A DNA stretch of 64,000 nucleotides from Formicarius rufipectus (taxonomy: Eukaryota > Chordata > Aves > Passeriformes > Formicariidae): positions 5,271,016-5,335,015 of the forward strand of contig VXAU01000197.1 of NCBI GenBank assembly GCA_013399695.1, in the 5' to 3' direction. This document shows, piece after piece, positions 25,890-37,891 of this stretch (within the stretch, counting starts at the first letter, position 1; each line of letters starts with the position of its first letter). The notes beneath the pieces are model-generated. The model made no database searches, had not been told where the DNA came from, and saw only the letters and a program-made list of their open reading frames with translations. A program made the translations under genes and the position numbers.

Positions 25890-25989
25890 GGTGTCTGCTT
25901 TAAAGCCTGAAGACATTTCTAGAGCCATCCCTTGAGTCACCAATTTCCACATTTCTGCCAGAAGCAACTGTTGTATCATCCAGAGCTAG
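25890..25989 (+). other. Exon-like cassette, not coding
   Basis: A long pyrimidine-rich stretch (12 T bases at 25845-25856, then a CT-rich run ending CTCTGCACAG) is followed by 100 bases and then the donor GTATGT at 25990. All three frames contain stops, so if it is an exon it belongs to an untranslated region or a long non-coding RNA. It rests on splice signals alone. Confidence 0.15.
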
Positions 25990-28900
25990 GTATGTATGCT
26001 GTGCCTGGGGGACAGCAAAACCACTTGCCTCACTCCCACTTTCTAGGCTGATTTACAAGGGATCTGGAGAATCACCTGCTCTGATTCCCTGGGCATAGAG
26101 GTGGGAGTGAGAGATGCTTCCCAGAGCTGGCCTGGCTCTGTGATGCAGAGGAGCTGAGTGGTGCCCTGATAGCCCAGAGCTGTGAGGCAGCTCAAGCAAT
26201 CCCATCTAGTCAGAAGCTATATGACAAAAACCAGCCCTTTCTAACACTTCAAAACAGTAGAGCTTTATTTGAACTTGAAGAGAATAAATGAGTCTTTGGC
26301 ATTATGTGGGGAGAGGAGACTGTGCTTCTAGCTGCCAGTAGTGCATACTTTCTAATTCAAGAAGGAGCAACAAGGCAGATCCCATAGACTGCATCAGGCA
26401 CAAACCCAAAAAACTCCTGGCTTTGCCCATGGAGAGAGTGAGAAGCTGGATCCTCTAAAACAGAGGCTACTTTATGAGGAGTCAGAAACTGGGCCACACA
26501 CAAACTGGGTATGTGAGGGTAGCAGGGCGCTGCTCTCTCTTGCTGAGGGATCTCCAGGCAGGTCAGCCTGGGCCATACAGCCTCTGTCCCAGCAAACCCC
26601 CTCATCCATACACAACAGGTTTCATGTCAGCTGCCTCAGACTCCCCACGTCCCCCCACTGCTGGCAGTGGTGGAGTCTGGATCAGTGTAAAATCAGAATT
26701 TTATGAAGGGCAAAAGTGTAACTCCCCCATGTTTCTCTCACTCCCCTATTTGCAGTTTCTGGCTGAATCTTTCACTCCTGCTGGATCTCCCCCTGGGTCT
26801 GATTTGAAAGAGCCTTGCTAGTTTAATCCAAATTGCCCTCCAGTTCCCTGGTGATGCAATTAATTGAAAGCAGGATTTTTACCTCTCTGTTCTGCTTAAA
26901 AAGTATGCCCTGGCCATCAGGCTCTCCTGCTGTGAGATCTAAAAGTCACTGTGCTGGCAGCCAGTGGGCTGTAAGACCTTAGCTTTCTGAGGGGATAATC
27001 CAGGAAGACATCAGGTCCCCCTGTGTGGCAGTCCCAGCCTTAATCAGGCTCTCTCACAGTTGTGGGCTATTGAAGTTCAGCATCAGGAGTAGTTTCTTAC
27101 AGCATTAAAGTTTACAGTAGCAAACTTAAACCTTTTTCCCCACAGTAATCTGCAGTGGGAGAGGCCCCTCGTGCCTCCCCATGCCAGATTCTTTAGAGAA
27201 TATCTATTAATCTACTCTCCTTGCCACAGAATTAATCAAACTTAGAAGATAGGCCTTTTCTAGAGTGAATGTGCTGAAATGCAGTAAATTCCATGTGAAA
27301 ATATGTCTGATACAGGCAAACTCTTAGGACACAACTCAAACTAGCAAAATTCTGAGAGCTGGATGAACCAGACAGAATGGTGTGAGCCTGGAATGAAAAG
27401 TGAGTGATGCTGTGGCACAGTGTGTCTCAATTTGCCCATTTAGCAGATGAGTAAGAGGAGAACAAAGACTGTAGAGTTTAGGGCTCTGATTCCCATTGTG
27501 TGTCAGAATTAGTTGTGAACAGGATTGGAAGAGGTTTAAGAATTTGGACCTGTTGCCATAAGTTCTGACCAGCAGTTCTTCCTGCCCACACAACCCATGG
27601 TGGTGAGAACAGACTGTGGCAGATAATTTGCAGGTGGACTCTGAGCCAAGGCTTCGTCCCAGTTTGGCTGCTCTTCCTTATGAAAGGGAGGGCATGTTTT
27701 GGTTTTCCTGGGCTGTCTGCAGAGCCTCTCTCCAGTCTGGGAGAGGTGCCAGCCACTTCCAGTGCCTTTCCCCTATGAGTTTAATAACTCTACTTCCTTC
27801 ATCCTGTCTTGAGCTCTCAAAATAGCATCCCCAGGTATGACATGACATATTCTGTTGCCCTGCTGTCTGCTGCAGACAGTGTCCTCTTTCTTTCTGCCTA
27901 TCCCTGCTTTGGTTTATACATAGTCCTTGGGATTGGCATCCATTGTCATAGTAGAGATGCCACAGGCACCTGGGGATGAGAGGAGGCAACTCTTGCTGTG
28001 AAAGCACTGGAGTCTGCTATAGAGTGCTAATTCCCACAGCCCTAGAGTGTGTTTTGGACAGCTTCTAGGTATATCCTGGACTGACTTTATTTCATTTAGC
28101 AACTGAGTTTTCCTTGGCATTGGGGCACAGCACATTCCATAGCTAACCTGAGGTGGGATCCTTTTAGGCCCCCTGAAAATGGTGGATTTGTGCAGACTAT
28201 GAAGCAGTATGATCCCAAATCTTCCTTCTCTGTTTAACTGCTGACTCTCAGCAAAGCCAAAACTCCTGAGCATGAGTTCATTAGCCCATTGGAATGGTGC
28301 TCCCTTGGCTCCTGACTTCCCTCCAAGGCTCTGGCAACCAGACACCACCTCAGCTGCCAAGCTAAACCTTGCCATGCTGTGTGATGGGACAGGCTGCTGG
28401 GCACACAGCCAGGGATGGGCCTGTTCTCACTCAGCTATTGAGCATCCCTGCAGACATGCTGGTTATGCCAACCTCCATCCTACACAGCCTTCCATGCAGG
28501 CTCATATTTCCTCTCTGGAGCTTACCTCATCCTTTCATCCACACCCTCTCTCTATAAGAAGAGGCAAATCCGTGTTTGCCCCATCCTTCTCTTCCAAAAA
28601 GCTCTGCCTGGGCTGCTGATGCCCTATAGGGAAAGTTAAATGACCCCTTGAAAGGGACTGGCTGCCATGTGAACTACCTGGCCCAGCCACCACAGAGCTC
28701 ATTTGGCTGCTTTGGCCTCTTGCGGATTCTCTAAAAGACATCTCCCCCTCCCTCCTTTGTACTCCTGCCAAGTGAGCTCTGCTGTGCTGCATCCCTGATC
28801 TTTTCTGACATTAATTACCCTTTCCCTGGCCCAGACTGCCCTGTTTGTGGCCAGGAAACCAAACTCACTTGTGCTTGGAAGCAAAGGAGGAGGGAAGAGA

Positions 28901-29872
28901 AGGGTGTCTGCTTCCTTGGATGGCTGACTGGAATAAGCAGGTGTCTCTGAGCCCTTCCGACCCCAGGGAGAGCTGCTTAGATGGCTTTGCCCATTGCAGC
29001 CAGGCTGGATCCAACTGCTGAGCACCTGCTCTGCCTGCTGGAATGGCTGGGAGTGAGAGGAATGGGCCAGCTTTGAAGCTATGCCCAGCACCTTCAGAAA
29101 TGCACCACACAGACCCAGCAAAAGTGCACTGAGAAACCACAGGCAGAGTAAACCCTGGAGGCAGCCTCTGTCTCCTTACACACATGACTTTTTAGGCCAC
29201 TGATTTCAAAGTTGATTTCTTTCACTTCATCTGGGTGCCCATGGCCTCTCCACCCTCCCTTGTCACCTCTGAACAGCCCCACCGCAGCAAGGAATACCCC
29301 TTCCCATGGGGAGATATGGGGTCCCAGCTCCTCACATCCTGTAACCTGGGGCAGTGTGACAATTCTAGGGTGGATGCTGCTCTAAAAACACCACTGAAGA
29401 CTGTCCTGGCACCACTCATGTGCTCAGTGCCACCCACTTTCCAGAGTGACAGTGTTCCAGTGCAGGCCAGAGCTTTGCTGGCAGAATGGAAGGCTTGGAG
29501 CTTCTGTTGAGGCAGCACAGTTCTGCTGCTGGGCTGTTGGAGTTTGCCACCAGCCTACACCAGGAGGAAGAAGGTAAGTCAGAGAAGGGTAAATACGGAC
29601 ACGATGTCGTTCCTGACACTTCTACAGTGCCCTGAAGTTCCCGTCACACCCCCAAAGGAAACAGCAGCACTTGGAGAGTGTAACTGGCAACGCACCAGTT
29701 TCAAATTCCTAGTCTGTATTAACTCCTATGCATTAAACAGACACAAAGGAAAATCCATACTTTCCTCGGAGAGAGCAGCAACGTTTCTCAAAAGGAGCAT
29801 CTGTGTGTTTGCCACATCTTTGAGCCCGCATCCAATGTAAAGGGACTCAGGAAGCAGAGTTATTTCTAAAAT

Positions 29873-29892
29873 ACAGCACCATCTAGTGCTGT
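29873..29892. promoter_or_regulatory. CTCF-like motif inside a short palindrome
   Basis: ACAGCACCATCTAGTGCTGT has perfect 7-base arms (29873-29879 and 29886-29892) around CATCTA. The string CACCATCTAGTG is close to the common CTCF core form 'cgccatctagtgg'. CTCF organises chromatin loops and boundaries. The match lacks the usual CpG, and the position after the core is C rather than G, so binding is uncertain. It sits in a locally GC-rich segment. Confidence 0.3.
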
Positions 29893-30576
29893 GCTGCAGC
29901 AGGTCACAGCGGGCAGCCTGCACGTCCCCATCTCGGCACCCCGCAGCTCTGGGGGTCCTCACTTTCCTTCCCCAGTGTAAGACTTCTCCACCCTTTGGGG
30001 TGGGCTTTGATTTGGTTCGTGTGTCAGATGGCAGTGGGTTGTCTGAGGGCTGCTTCAACAAGTCTTTGTGCCTCTGTGTACTTGCAGCGTTCCAGCAGCC
30101 TCTTGCATAATTCATGGAGAAATTCTGTTAAAACTCCATCCAAACCCCAAATCATATGTGAAATGCAGCTGGAAACCATCTTTGTAGATTCGAGCCATTG
30201 CAAACATCCCTTCCCCCTGTTCCACCACACCTTGTATTCCTGTGTGTTAAAGCCAGGCAGAACTTCTGGTGGTGCAGAAATCCTGGTGCTGGGCTCTGCA
30301 GAAGCACAGAAGGTGATGGGCTATTGCTGAAGGTCCAGGAGGGTTAAGGAAGATAGTATCAGCAGGTTAAATTCTACAATTCCAAAGCCTTGTAAGCCTT
30401 GTGTTTGCACTGGAAAACAAACTTCATGAGGGTTAAGAACTGCTGATCTGTATCTGTAGGATAAAACTGGGATTAAAACTGCTGCAAACACCATTTGCTA
30501 GGTGTTGTTTGGCCGAGAGCAGAACTGGCTGATTATTATGGAGTTAATTTACCTGCCTCCCTACCACCTCCTCATT

Positions 30577-30590
30577 AAAAAAAAAAAAAA
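30577..30590. repeat. A-run (14 bases)
   Basis: Fourteen A bases follow a pyrimidine-rich stretch. No element body or target duplication is visible. Confidence 0.7.
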
Positions 30591-31977
30591 GAAGCTGAAA
30601 ATGGTTGGCTTTTTCCCATGCACAAAATTCAAGGGTTCACATTAAACCCAAATTTTCTTCAAGTTATATCTGGGATTTGTGTGTGTGGTTAAGCCATGTA
30701 ATGTGGTACTAAAGCTCCTGTAAATCGGAGCAATCTTTAAATCAAAGCAGCCTTACACTCTTCTCCCCTTTCAAACCCAGGCACTCTGAGGTGAAACCCT
30801 TGAGTTGTAGGAGCATGGAAGGAGAAACTAGTAGACCAGGAAATGCTTGCAGTGGTGCTGTGTGATTGACTCTTGCTGTACAGACAGGTTTGCTCCTGCT
30901 TTTCCGGGGAGAAGAAATGTGTGAAGAAAGCATAGCCTGGCTGTAGCTTTATCTGATGTAACTCTGGGTAGGATTTGGGATGGAAAAAGTTTGTCCTATG
31001 GTAACCAATACCCCAATGGGGGAGGATGCCTGAGAAACTCATTTCTTTCCCAAGCAAGTGTGTGATACCTTTCCCCACAGCTATTTGATTATTTAACCCA
31101 AAGCAAAGCACATTGTTTCTTTGCACCAGGCTTTATTTCCCCCTTCCCAGAGGATGAGGCCAACATCAGCTTGAAGGTGTGAGAATTTGGAAGCAGAACT
31201 GCTTGCTGTGTGCATACGGGGATGGCTTCCTTGTGATACCAACAAAATCAGAACTACAAAGTTTCTATTTTGGGGCTAGCCCCAGGGGCTGTAAAAATTA
31301 AATTGTCCTTTTCAGTTCTTTTGTTTACTGAAACACGAAAGCAGTGATGCAGGAATTTGCTCTCCATGGCTCACAGCAAAGGCAGGGTGGGAAGGTTGGT
31401 ATGAACCAATTCTTAGATACAGCTGTGCTGAGACCCCAGGAGGTTCTTTTGGAGAGCAGGCCACAGTCACGAGTGGTTGTAGCCTTGTAAATCCAGCTGG
31501 CCAAAACATTTTCCTACTCAGCCATCAGGAAACACCTTTTGTAGGTGCTGTGGCACGTGCCTGGCTCTTTGGTCTTAACTCTACGTGTCAAGTGGGCCTC
31601 TCGTGTTGGTTTTTTGCACAAACAGGAGCTGCTACCACCGTGCCCTGGAGGACTCTGGTCTCCCAGAAATGCAGTGTCTCCCCAGCAGCATCCTTCCCTG
31701 GAGGAGAGAAGTTTCTAGACCCTGCCAAGCAAGAGCAGGTCCCCTGGAGACAAGGCCATGCAGCAGCTTCCATGTGTCAGTGTTCTCATTGAGTCCTTCC
31801 CGCAGGCAACCTGAGTTCAGCTGCTCATGCCCAGGGCTGTGGTAAGCCAATATCAGATAAAAACATTGGTAAGCCATAGCTCTGTGTTCCTGTCCCCAGC
31901 ACCGTGTGGGCCTTTCCTGGGTCAGCATAGGATTGTTCCCTGTGTTTGCTCCTAGACCTCTTATTTCTCCCTTTGCC

Positions 31978-32160
31978 AGCCTAATTATGAATATCCCAGC
32001 TGAGAGAGCTTTCCATTTCCTTCATTTGCTAGGCAACCAAATGTCTGCACATTTCCATAGGGGTCTGTAAACATCTCATGGTACATTCTCCTAATTAGAA
32101 AACAATGTCTGTAGTTGTGTTTACATTGCTATGCTTATTAGGAAGTAAAATGCTGGGTTG
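31978..32160. promoter_or_regulatory. Candidate enhancer: RFX, FOX, SOX and homeodomain motif cluster
   Basis: CATTTG and CAAATG (32023-32028, 32038-32043) flank TTTGCTAGGCAACC (32025-32038), which is one base from the RFX X-box form GTTGCTAGGCAAC. TGTAAACA (32066-32073) and its exact reverse complement TGTTTACA (32118-32125) are consensus forkhead sites. CTAATTAG (32091-32098) is a palindromic homeodomain core, and AACAATG (32101-32107) is a SOX core. These fall within about 100 bases of repeat-free, AT-rich sequence with no open frame. RFX and FOXJ1 co-regulate ciliary genes, but no target is visible here. Confidence 0.4.
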
Positions 32161-32529
32161 GTCTTGTGTTATGTGCAACCTGAGATTGTGTGTTTTTGTG
32201 CTGTTTGGAAGAGTTTTTTAATTGGTTTTTAAGAAATGTATCTTGGGGGTTTCTTGGTTTCTGAATCAACACAGACAGAGGTTTACAATTTAGCTATTGT
32301 ATGAAATTACAGATCACATGTTCCATGTGAACTTTCCCTAAGTTTATTCAACTCCAAAAATGTGAGTTGAGTTAAAGAGGAAATATTGCATGGGTTCAGC
32401 ACTGAGCCACCTCCCTGGGAGGCACTCCTTGTGATTAGGCAGTAAAATTTCAGGTCAATTGGGCAGACCTAGTAACAAATATCTCAAAGTTAATATTTGT
32501 ACAAAGGGGAATCAGAGGTTTCCCACATT

Positions 32530-33010
32530 TCTAGGATGATTCATAGTATTCTAGAAGCATAAAGAAGGAATCCATGAGTTCATAAGTTCTAATTTTCCAT
32601 ATAATTCAGACTATAGTAATCAAAATCAATTTGAGATTAATGTCTTTTGAATTGAATGTGCTTGAAAAAGGAGTCCAGTCTTGCTTCGGAGGTTGCAGTA
32701 GTGAAGAGCTGATTGCCACGGTAGTAAACTGTTCCAGTTACTAGAAACATTCACTTTACTGCTAAAGTCTCACTCAACTAAATCTATATTTTGTCTGCCA
32801 GATTGAAAAGCCTTTGGTCAGTTTTGTTCCCCGTATTTCTGCATCAACACAGAGCAAGATCACTCTATGACAGGAAGAATAAACTGCAGTATTGAAACCT
32901 CTTTTATAAACTTTAAATTCAATTCATGGCTCTTGTCTGGACCTTTTCCAGTCTATCAATGTAGTGTGAAGGGTGAACCCAGGCACAGTGTACTGCTAAA
33001 TGCATCAGTA
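32530..33010 (-). repeat. Ancient CR1-type LINE, 3' portion
   Basis: Read on the plus strand, several blocks in order match the antisense of the old amniote CR1 consensus as I remember it. They are a degenerate 'gattcatagtattctag' end, 'tttttgtctgccagattgaaaagcc', 'gatcactctatgacagg', then 'catggctcttgtctggacct' and TTTTCCAGTCTATCAATGTA, ending near a 'cagtgtactgc' block. Divergence is high and no reverse-transcriptase frame survives. CR1 is the dominant avian and reptilian LINE. The 3' end lies to the left, so the element runs on the minus strand. Confidence 0.6.
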
Positions 33011-33032
33011 CCAAGGGTGAGGGAATAGATCA

Positions 33033-33160
33033 CCACAAAATCACAGAAGTGTTGACTGGAAGGACCACTTTTAAAGAGCCATGCTCACCATCTCTTGCCT
33101 TGCAGAGTGAGGCAGATCTTAACTCCCTTTGACAATCCAGACCTGGCCTCATTCTTTGTT
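33033..33160 (-). repeat. CR1-like LINE fragment, 3' end
   Basis: AAATCACAGAAGTGTTGACT then GGAAGGACCACTTTTAAAGA corresponds to the reverse complement of the CR1 3' end ('aatcacagaatggtttgggttggaagggacctttaaagatc'). It begins only about 20 bases after the older CR1 copy ends and has the same orientation. It may therefore be a second insertion or a rearranged part of the same one. The right boundary is uncertain. Confidence 0.5.
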
Positions 33161-34484
33161 AGTGTGGAGACTCACAGCTCTCTGCAGTCCCTGTTGTCAG
33201 TCCCTACAGGCAGAGACTGTGGTGCTGTGCCTCTCTGCCCAGCAGTGACAGAGAGGGCCCGATTCAACACTAACCCTTAAGCAAATAACACGCTGATCTC
33301 CCAGGTAATAGAGCAGCACTTCTTGCTTGTTTTATTCCCAGCATTTGAACTGCAGCACATTCCAGTTGGGTAAAAAGGCTTTGCTGTTTGGAGCATGCTG
33401 GAGTCAGGTGGTGAGCATGCCGAGAGCCAGACAGGATGCTGTGCTTCCTGAGAGAGTAAATACTGAGAGCCATGCAAAGCATCTTTCATTCTGGCTTGGC
33501 CTCAGCAGCGACTGGAAAGGAAGGGACTTCACAGAGACAGGGATTATTCTCTCCTGGCTTAGAGACTACCTGGCCTTCTAATCTCATTTGAAAGGCTGTA
33601 TTTTTAAAGGCTGCTCACTCTGTTGGCAGAATGTGCACCCACAAACCCTCATCTGCTGGGAGCCTGAGCCTTGCTCAGGGACCTGCTGTGCAGGAACACA
33701 ACCAGTGTGGTTGCTCTGCTCCTCTGAAGTGTGTCTAAGGCAACACCGTGGGATGACCAAAGGAGTTCTTGGGCTTACCCCGGGTCTGTGTTCAGATATA
33801 AACTGAGAGAAAGGTGCTAAGAAACAGTTCAGATTTTTAAGTAATTGCCCCTCTGAATAGTCTTCCTTAAGGGCTCCAAGCACTGTTACCACCAGGAGAG
33901 CGACCCTGGGTTTGTCTTGAGGTGTTTGGGCTTTTGTAAAGAGGCAATTCAGAAAGTTCAAGGGAATGTCTAAAAGTTTCAACAAGCTTTATACAGAGCA
34001 GAGGCAGCACTCCTTTGGCAGAAACTCCCTGATCTATTAATTCATTTTCAGAGTTCACCTCAAAAGCTAGATTCCTCCCCAAAACTTCATGGAAACCATT
34101 TGCTGGGCATTCAAGACACCTTCCCATGTGGTGTGGTGGTTGACATATGAACAGACTGTAATATTTCAGTGGGATCCCTATAGTTCCATTTTACAAGCTG
34201 CATCACTCAGTCTTGAGGCCATTGTGAATTCCAGAGGTCCACTGTGTCACAGTGAGGATGAGCACAGGAAAGCCATTGGGATCAGAGTAGCCAGCAGATC
34301 CTGCAACAGATGGTTCTGCCCTTTCATCAGAACCTTACAGGTGTTGTATTTCATGCTATTTGGGAGCTTCCCACTGGAGCGAGCTGGAAGGATATCAAGC
34401 CCTGTCTAGGCATGTTTGAGCTGTGTTTCAAGAAGTCCTTTAATTTCCATAAACAAGTGCAGTTGGAAATCTTGCCCTTGACTG

Positions 34485-34560
34485 CTGTCTGTCTGTGTTC
34501 CCCATCTGTAAATAGAAATGGCAGCCTAGTCTGGCTCACAGGGGGATCTGAGGAGAGAAG
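34485..34560 (-). repeat. MIR-like SINE fragment
   Basis: GTGTTCCCCATCTGTAAATA followed by GAAATGGCAGC and CTGGCTCACAGGGGGATCTG matches the antisense MIR order 'cagttccccatctgtaaaatgg…tgcctacctcacaggggg'. The match is short and diverged, so identity as MIR is likely but not certain. Confidence 0.4.
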
Positions 34561-36717
34561 GATCACGACCATGCAGGAGCAGCTCAGTTAAAACAAGTCA
34601 CAAGAGCACATCAATCCAAGTCTCCACAGCCAGGTCCCAACAGGATTTGTTCATCACCTTGTGGAAGGAACATTTCAGTTTTCTGGCAATCAATAAAAAT
34701 GAGATTATATTCTTAAAAAAAGCTTTGCCTTTCATACTGATATCCACAAAGTTCATGGTGTTCAAACAGATTTTCCCAAGCTGGTCTGTTATATGTGTTT
34801 TGCTAAGAGAGAATTCAATATTTTCATTTTTACTTGCAAAACCGTCTCTACATCAAACTTTGTTTTGATTTTTATAGACTCAAATGCTATTTTTAGGGTT
34901 ATGTTATTCACTGAGGCTTAAAGCCAGTGGAGTCATCTTGGTAAGTCAGACTTTATGGCTATTTTCATGAGATCAGATGTAACTTCAGTCCGGGCTTTTG
35001 GAAGGAAATGGCTTTCAGGGTTGCCAGTTAATTTGTGAGAAGACACTGCAAGGATATTCTCTTCCTATTGTGCATTTCTTCCCTAATAAAACTACAGTGT
35101 GTTCTAATACTTTAATGTCTGGAAAGGTTTTAATGTCTCTTCCTTCCCTCTTGTCTAGCAACTTTTTAAGTAAAGAACCAGATATGATACCTTTTTAAAA
35201 GAAGAGACAAGAGTTTAAAAGCACTGTGATTTATTTTCTTTTTAGTGTTTCCAGCTGATCTGTTGATCTGTACTTTAATAATTGGTTTATTTATTGACCA
35301 TGCAGTATTTTTAAAGTATTTTATTGCTTCTACAGCATAAACAGAGATCTTTGGAGAAAGGGAGGCTTGGTGGGAATGTTTTGAGGTTGTGTCCTGCAAT
35401 GTGCTCTGTCTACCGAGGTTTTAATCATAAATCCTGAGGATATCATTCCATCCCCTAGAAATGGTCTTTTGCAAATCCCAATTGTTTTCACCAACACCAC
35501 TTGTCTGCAGTGTTCCCATGAGAAGTGCATTAGCATGGCACTTGCAGTATGGGAAAATGAGGTGTTGGAAGGAGGGTGACTTGCACAGAGTCTCCTGAAG
35601 TGATTCCTTCAGAAACAAGGGTTGGTTCTACCATCTTAGATTCTGGGTTGTTTCTTCTGCAACACACTCTGCTCCCAGAATCTCCCACCTTTTTTCCCCA
35701 GGCAGTAGGCTTGCAGTGATGGTCCCAAACTTCTCTACAGAACACTTGTCACTTAGGAGACTTGCCATGCACCCCTGTGAAAAACCAACAGCTGTGACAC
35801 ACCCTCTTCCCCAACCTCTTGGATCTGACCATTCCTTGCAGGTTGTTTCACTCTCCAACTTTGCCTTAATGTTCTTTCTATGGTGTTTAGGCTGAGCTGA
35901 AGATGAGGAAAAGAAATTCATAGTCCTATGTGATGAGCTGTGCAAGACAGTGGTTGTTGTGGCCTGCACTGGATTTTGACATCTGTTCCAAAAGGAAAGC
36001 TGTTTTTTCTTCAGAATCATCTACCACATTACTCCAAATAGCCACATCCTTTAAAAACATCTCCTCTGCTGTCCATACCCTCCTCTGGAAACCCCTGTGT
36101 TCAACTGCTGTTTTCCATGGTCACATGGAGTTATCCACTTCCTGAGTTTTATTTCTTGCTCACTCAGTTCCACAGCAGGAAAATGACATGTACATCACCT
36201 GCAAGTCAGCCATGGAACCTTGCAGAGATGGGATAACTGCTATCCCACGACGCACATCTGCAAAGAACAATCACTTCTCCTCCAAGGACACCCATTTGTA
36301 TCATTCTTGTACAATAGGTGCCATGTGGATCAAGGCTGAAGTCATTCCAAGGTTGTATTCCACCCTTTGCAAGAGGCACTCACAGGATCTTGGAGAAATC
36401 AGTGAGCCTCCGTGTCATACTTCACCCTGTGCAATGGAGGAAGTTCTGCCTTTAGTCCTGTTGTCTGTAGGATCAGTAAACACTTTAGGGCGAGCACTCT
36501 GTGGAGAGGCACAGGCAAGCCCCAGTTTTTTTGGGATTGGTATCACACTAGCATTTTTTGAGAACATAATTAGAAATGTGAGTCTTGAAAAGACACAAAA
36601 TACACCTTTGAAATCCATTCTTCTCCTGTTGAGGGACAAACAAGGAGTGTAATCAATTGTTTGTAGAAACAATAATAAATGCTCAACAACCTCTGAATCT
36701 TAATCGATACTTAATTG

Positions 36718-36767
36718 AAAAAAAAAAACCCACAATATTATTAAAACCAAAAAAAAAAAACCCACAA
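36718..36767. repeat. Duplicated A-run plus CCCACAA unit
   Basis: Eleven A bases then CCCACAA (36718-36735) and twelve A bases then CCCACAA (36749-36767) are direct copies about 32 bases apart. This resembles the A-rich, C-punctuated simple sequence common in bird genomes, or a decayed retroposon tail. No element body is recognised. Confidence 0.6.
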
Positions 36768-37877
36768 AACTGAATATTTCAAGAACTCATAGAGTGGAAG
36801 CTTTAAAACTTTCTTATAAATTACAATGCTATTATAACACAGATTTATATTAATAGTTCTTTACTGCTTAAAAAAACCTACCTGTCCTGAAATGAAACAT
36901 GTGAAATCAATCTGTTCCGATTCCTTTTGCATTATTCTCTTTCCAAGCTGGAAACCTAACTTATCTGTATCTGATCAAGTGCCAATGATAGTCTGTAAGC
37001 AAAAACTTACCCAAATTCCTGGCATGTTTTAGTTTCAAGATAACCAAGTGCAGATTTCCAGGGTGTTTCTGTAACTGATTTTGTATTTGGTGTATATTTA
37101 TAAGAGGTTTCTTTCATCCAAGGGAAGAGAGGGTCAGTCAGAGTTTACCTTTGCACCTGAATTACTGGTGTAGGTATTTACTTCCTAGTTGTTTTCTTTC
37201 AGCCATGCAAAGATTATTGAGCCTCTTGGCAAGGACTGGACATCATACCTGGATATCAGGCCACTCTCATGTCTTGGGACCTTGATGTTCCATTCAGCCC
37301 TTCCCTCAGTGGCCTGGATGCAGCAGTTTGGCTGGGTGCTCTGTACTACATGTATGTGCTTTGTGTGAGTGATTCACAAACCCCTTGATGTCTCCAGCTA
37401 AGCCAGCAGAAGCACAGCTGTTTATATTTTTATCTTGCTGTCTTCTTTTTCTTTGGGGTCAGTCTGAAAATGAAACTCGACTTGAGAAGCAGGGAATAAC
37501 GTGGGAGTCTTTCTGGTTCTGCACTTATTGGAATAGGTACAATAATTCATATTTTGCCCAAAACTCAGTGAAATAGCTGAATATTTTCTAGACAGCTGCC
37601 ATGTCTAATCACACTTACTCGTGTTTAAATTTTGACGTATGGTTCCCATTTCTGGGAAGCCTTCATGCTATTTAATGGATACAACATTATTTTAAAACTG
37701 TGGACACAGGCAGAAACACTGCTTGACATTAGACTGATTCTTAAACAAGGTAACCCTATTTAGACTTAATTATGACCCCTTGAGGGGAGCTGGCGTAAGA
37801 AGCCCTGAGAATATTTACAAAATTGGGATATTAGTCCAAGGGACATTTATTGGGCTTGAAATGAGCCCACATTTTTC

Positions 37878-37891
37878 TTTTTTTTTTTTTN
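37878..37891. other. T run ending in one ambiguous base
   Basis: Thirteen T bases are followed by a single N at 37891. The assembler could not resolve the homopolymer length. This is an assembly artefact rather than biology. Confidence 0.9.

Larger units (their letters stand above)
14641..31970. other. Long non-coding stretch, no gene recognised
   Basis: No gene can be supported. Several exon-like cassettes occur (16173-16371, 23321-23434 and 25890-25989, all plus) and are discussed as findings. Other marks are an AT-rich patch around 18950-19140, a G-rich tract at 21277-21299, a T run at 25845-25856, a CTCF-like palindrome at 29873-29892 and an A run at 30577-30590. Composition is otherwise uniform. 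Confidence 0.55.

Noticed and set aside
27415..27480. MIR-like string (TCTCAATTTGCCCATTTAGC).
   Set aside because: Only one short block resembles MIR and the flanks do not continue it. Similar weak strings at 36395-36440 and 47050-47090 were dropped for the same reason.
33886..33905. CCACCAGGAGAGCGAC, resembling the CTCF core.
   Set aside because: The bases after CCACCAGG do not fit the CTCF pattern, and several key positions mismatch.
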